Shown piece by piece: positions 63,750-64,000 of a stretch of 64,000 nt of DNA. Below the pieces are notes generated by a model. The model did no database searches, was not told the origin of the DNA, and worked only from the letters and a program-made list of their open reading frames with translations. The stretch is from NCBI RefSeq assembly GCF_031877795.1, contig NC_133971.1, positions 3,032,195-3,096,194 on the forward strand, read 5' to 3'. The DNA comes from Strix aluco (Eukaryota; Chordata; Aves; Strigiformes; Strigidae). Position numbers and translations under genes: made by a program. Positions within the stretch are counted from its first letter, which is position 1, and the number at the start of each line of letters is the position of its first letter.

Positions 63750-64000
63750 TATGGGGAGCATATAGGGGATGTTTTTTTACAGAACGTAATAATACATATT
63801 TCAACTTGTGCATGATCATTACTTCCTTAAGCAGCCTGTGATCACTGGTGCAATCCCTTCACATCCTTGGCATTTAATGGTTAATAATTTTTCCCATTCT
63901 TAGACTCTTTCTTAAATGTCAACTTTCTCACACTCATGATGATGTCTTCAGATGTTATGAAACCTCCTGAGGCTGAGAGGAAAGCCAATGATGCAACCTC

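Overview
The window looks like a piece of a bird chromosome. It has long AT-rich non-coding DNA, GT-AG introns and CpG-rich promoter DNA. It carries several CR1 LINE 3' ends, some with the ATTCTRTG-type terminal repeats typical of birds, and solo LTRs of endogenous retroviruses. There are no bacterial-type operons. Nearly all of the open frames longer than 60 codons are chance frames or repeat remnants.

One protein-coding gene can be supported: ARRDC3 (arrestin domain-containing 3) on the + strand. A TATA-like box lies near 31.51 kb, the start codon is at 31743, eight coding exons run from 31743 to 43255, and a long 3' UTR ends near 45.97 kb. The spliced frame is intact at exactly 414 codons plus stop, and all splice sites are GT-AG. 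The protein keeps both arrestin folds and both C-terminal PPxY motifs, which recruit NEDD4-family ubiquitin ligases, so it should be a working alpha-arrestin adaptor. The promoter is CpG-rich with an NRF1-type palindrome. A four-codon upstream ORF sits in the 5' UTR, and intron 1 holds a second CpG-rich block with paired inverted CCAAT boxes.

Layout: 1-31.3 kb is intergenic. It holds a LINE ORF2-like remnant on the minus strand (0.42-0.85 kb), two CR1 fragments (3.4 and 4.2-4.7 kb), a ~535-bp AAGG/AAAG polypurine tract (6.5-7.06 kb), two minus-strand solo LTRs (14.85-15.22 and 17.42-17.99 kb), a MIR-like piece (20.7 kb) and a 0.6-kb CR1 copy (29.8-30.4 kb). 31.3-46 kb is ARRDC3. Just beyond its poly(A) site, 46.29-47.58 kb looks like a long minus-strand LTR. 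47.6-64 kb is again gene-poor, with a CpG-rich minus-strand promoter-like patch near 52 kb and a degraded internal CR1 fragment at 63.35-63.64 kb. This agrees with ARRDC3 lying in a gene-poor interval in other vertebrates.

I found no new multi-gene system. The observations most worth checking are the regulatory architecture of ARRDC3, the LINE ORF2-like frame, the structured repeats and the LTR calls. All were made by eye without alignment or database search.
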